Source: an uncultured Lysobacter sp.
GTDB taxonomy: Bacteria > Pseudomonadota > Gammaproteobacteria > Xanthomonadales > Xanthomonadaceae
Direction: 5' to 3'
DNA length: 7,577 bases
Assembly (NCBI GenBank): GCA_943913335.1
Contig: CALTXS010000037.1
Location: forward strand, 1 to 7,577
Position numbers and translations under genes: made by a program. Below are positions 7,376 to 7,577 of this stretch, one piece after another (within the stretch, counting starts at the first letter, position 1; each line of letters starts with the position of its first letter). Below the pieces are notes generated by a model. The model did not search any database. It saw nothing but the letters and a program-made list of their open reading frames with translations, and was not told where the DNA came from.

Positions 7376-7577
7376 GGCCGAATGGTGGCAGCCGAGCGAC
7401 GATGCATGGCAGCGATCGCATTGACGATGCTGGCGCTATCGTTGCCTGCAGGCACCATATGCACCGCCGTCCGAACCTGCAGGGACAAGCGCTCGCCTGC
7501 AGCGGTGTAACCCGGCGTGGCCTCGATGGCCTCGCGTAGCTCCGCTGCCAGGGCTTCGGCCATTGCCTGATCTGTAG
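7372..7577 (-). CDS. Unidentified protein, C-terminal part (5' end outside window)
   Basis: The frame is open from the right edge of the window to a TGA at 7374-7372, giving at least 67 residues. An internal ATG at 7563 would give 63 residues, but the frame continues beyond it so the true start is probably outside. The visible part has an Ala/Glu-rich helix-like stretch (AEALAAELREAIEATPGY), then GERLSLQVRTAVHMVPAGN, which looks like a beta-strand segment, and a basic end (MHRRSAATIRP). I do not recognise a family and see no membrane segment. That it is a real gene is supported by the 4-nt GTGA overlap with the AraC-family gene, which suggests co-translation and possibly a shared process. Confidence 0.55.
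   Translation of the reverse strand, partial: TDQAMAEALAAELREAIEATPGYTAAGERLSLQVRTAVHMVPAGNDSASIVNAIAAMHRRSAATIRP

Overview
The window looks like a chromosomal stretch of a G+C-rich gammaproteobacterium. RuvB, YebC, TolQ (with an N-terminal extension) and the order ruvC-ruvA-kup-ruvB-ybgC-tolQ-tolR resemble, from memory, the Xanthomonadales (Lysobacterales). This assignment is recalled, not searched. Every supported gene is on the minus strand, so transcription runs from high to low coordinates. No tRNA, rRNA, insertion sequence, CRISPR array or phage gene is visible.

Layout in the direction of transcription: (1) 7577-7372 holds the last 67 codons of a gene I do not recognise. Its stop overlaps by 4 nt the GTG start of an AraC-family regulator (7375-6464). 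(2) A 78-nt gap (6463-6386) follows, with a good Shine-Dalgarno and only a weak promoter candidate before yebC (6385-5642). (3) After a 51-nt gap carrying a G+C-rich hairpin come ruvC (5590-5066) and ruvA (5069-4476), which overlap by 4 nt. (4) A complete kup potassium transporter gene (4436-2520) separates ruvA from ruvB (2482-1418). (5) ruvB is followed after 1 nt by ybgC (1416-1003), which overlaps tolQ (1012-251). tolR starts 2 nt after tolQ and runs off the left edge.

RuvA, RuvB and RuvC form the Holliday-junction branch-migration and resolution machine. YebC is a conserved cytosolic protein often found beside ruvC. YbgC, TolQ and TolR are the start of the tol-pal cluster, which couples the proton motive force to outer-membrane constriction at division; tolA, tolB and pal would be expected beyond the left edge. 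Kup imports K+ through the inner membrane and has no obvious mechanistic link to its neighbours. From yebC to tolR all gaps are at most 51 nt and I see no strong terminator, so a single long transcript is plausible.

The region is mostly housekeeping and I found no convincing new system. The points most worth checking are the kup gene inside the ruv genes, the odd second DNA-binding helix-turn-helix of the AraC-family regulator, the unidentified gene coupled to it, and the hairpin between yebC and ruvC.
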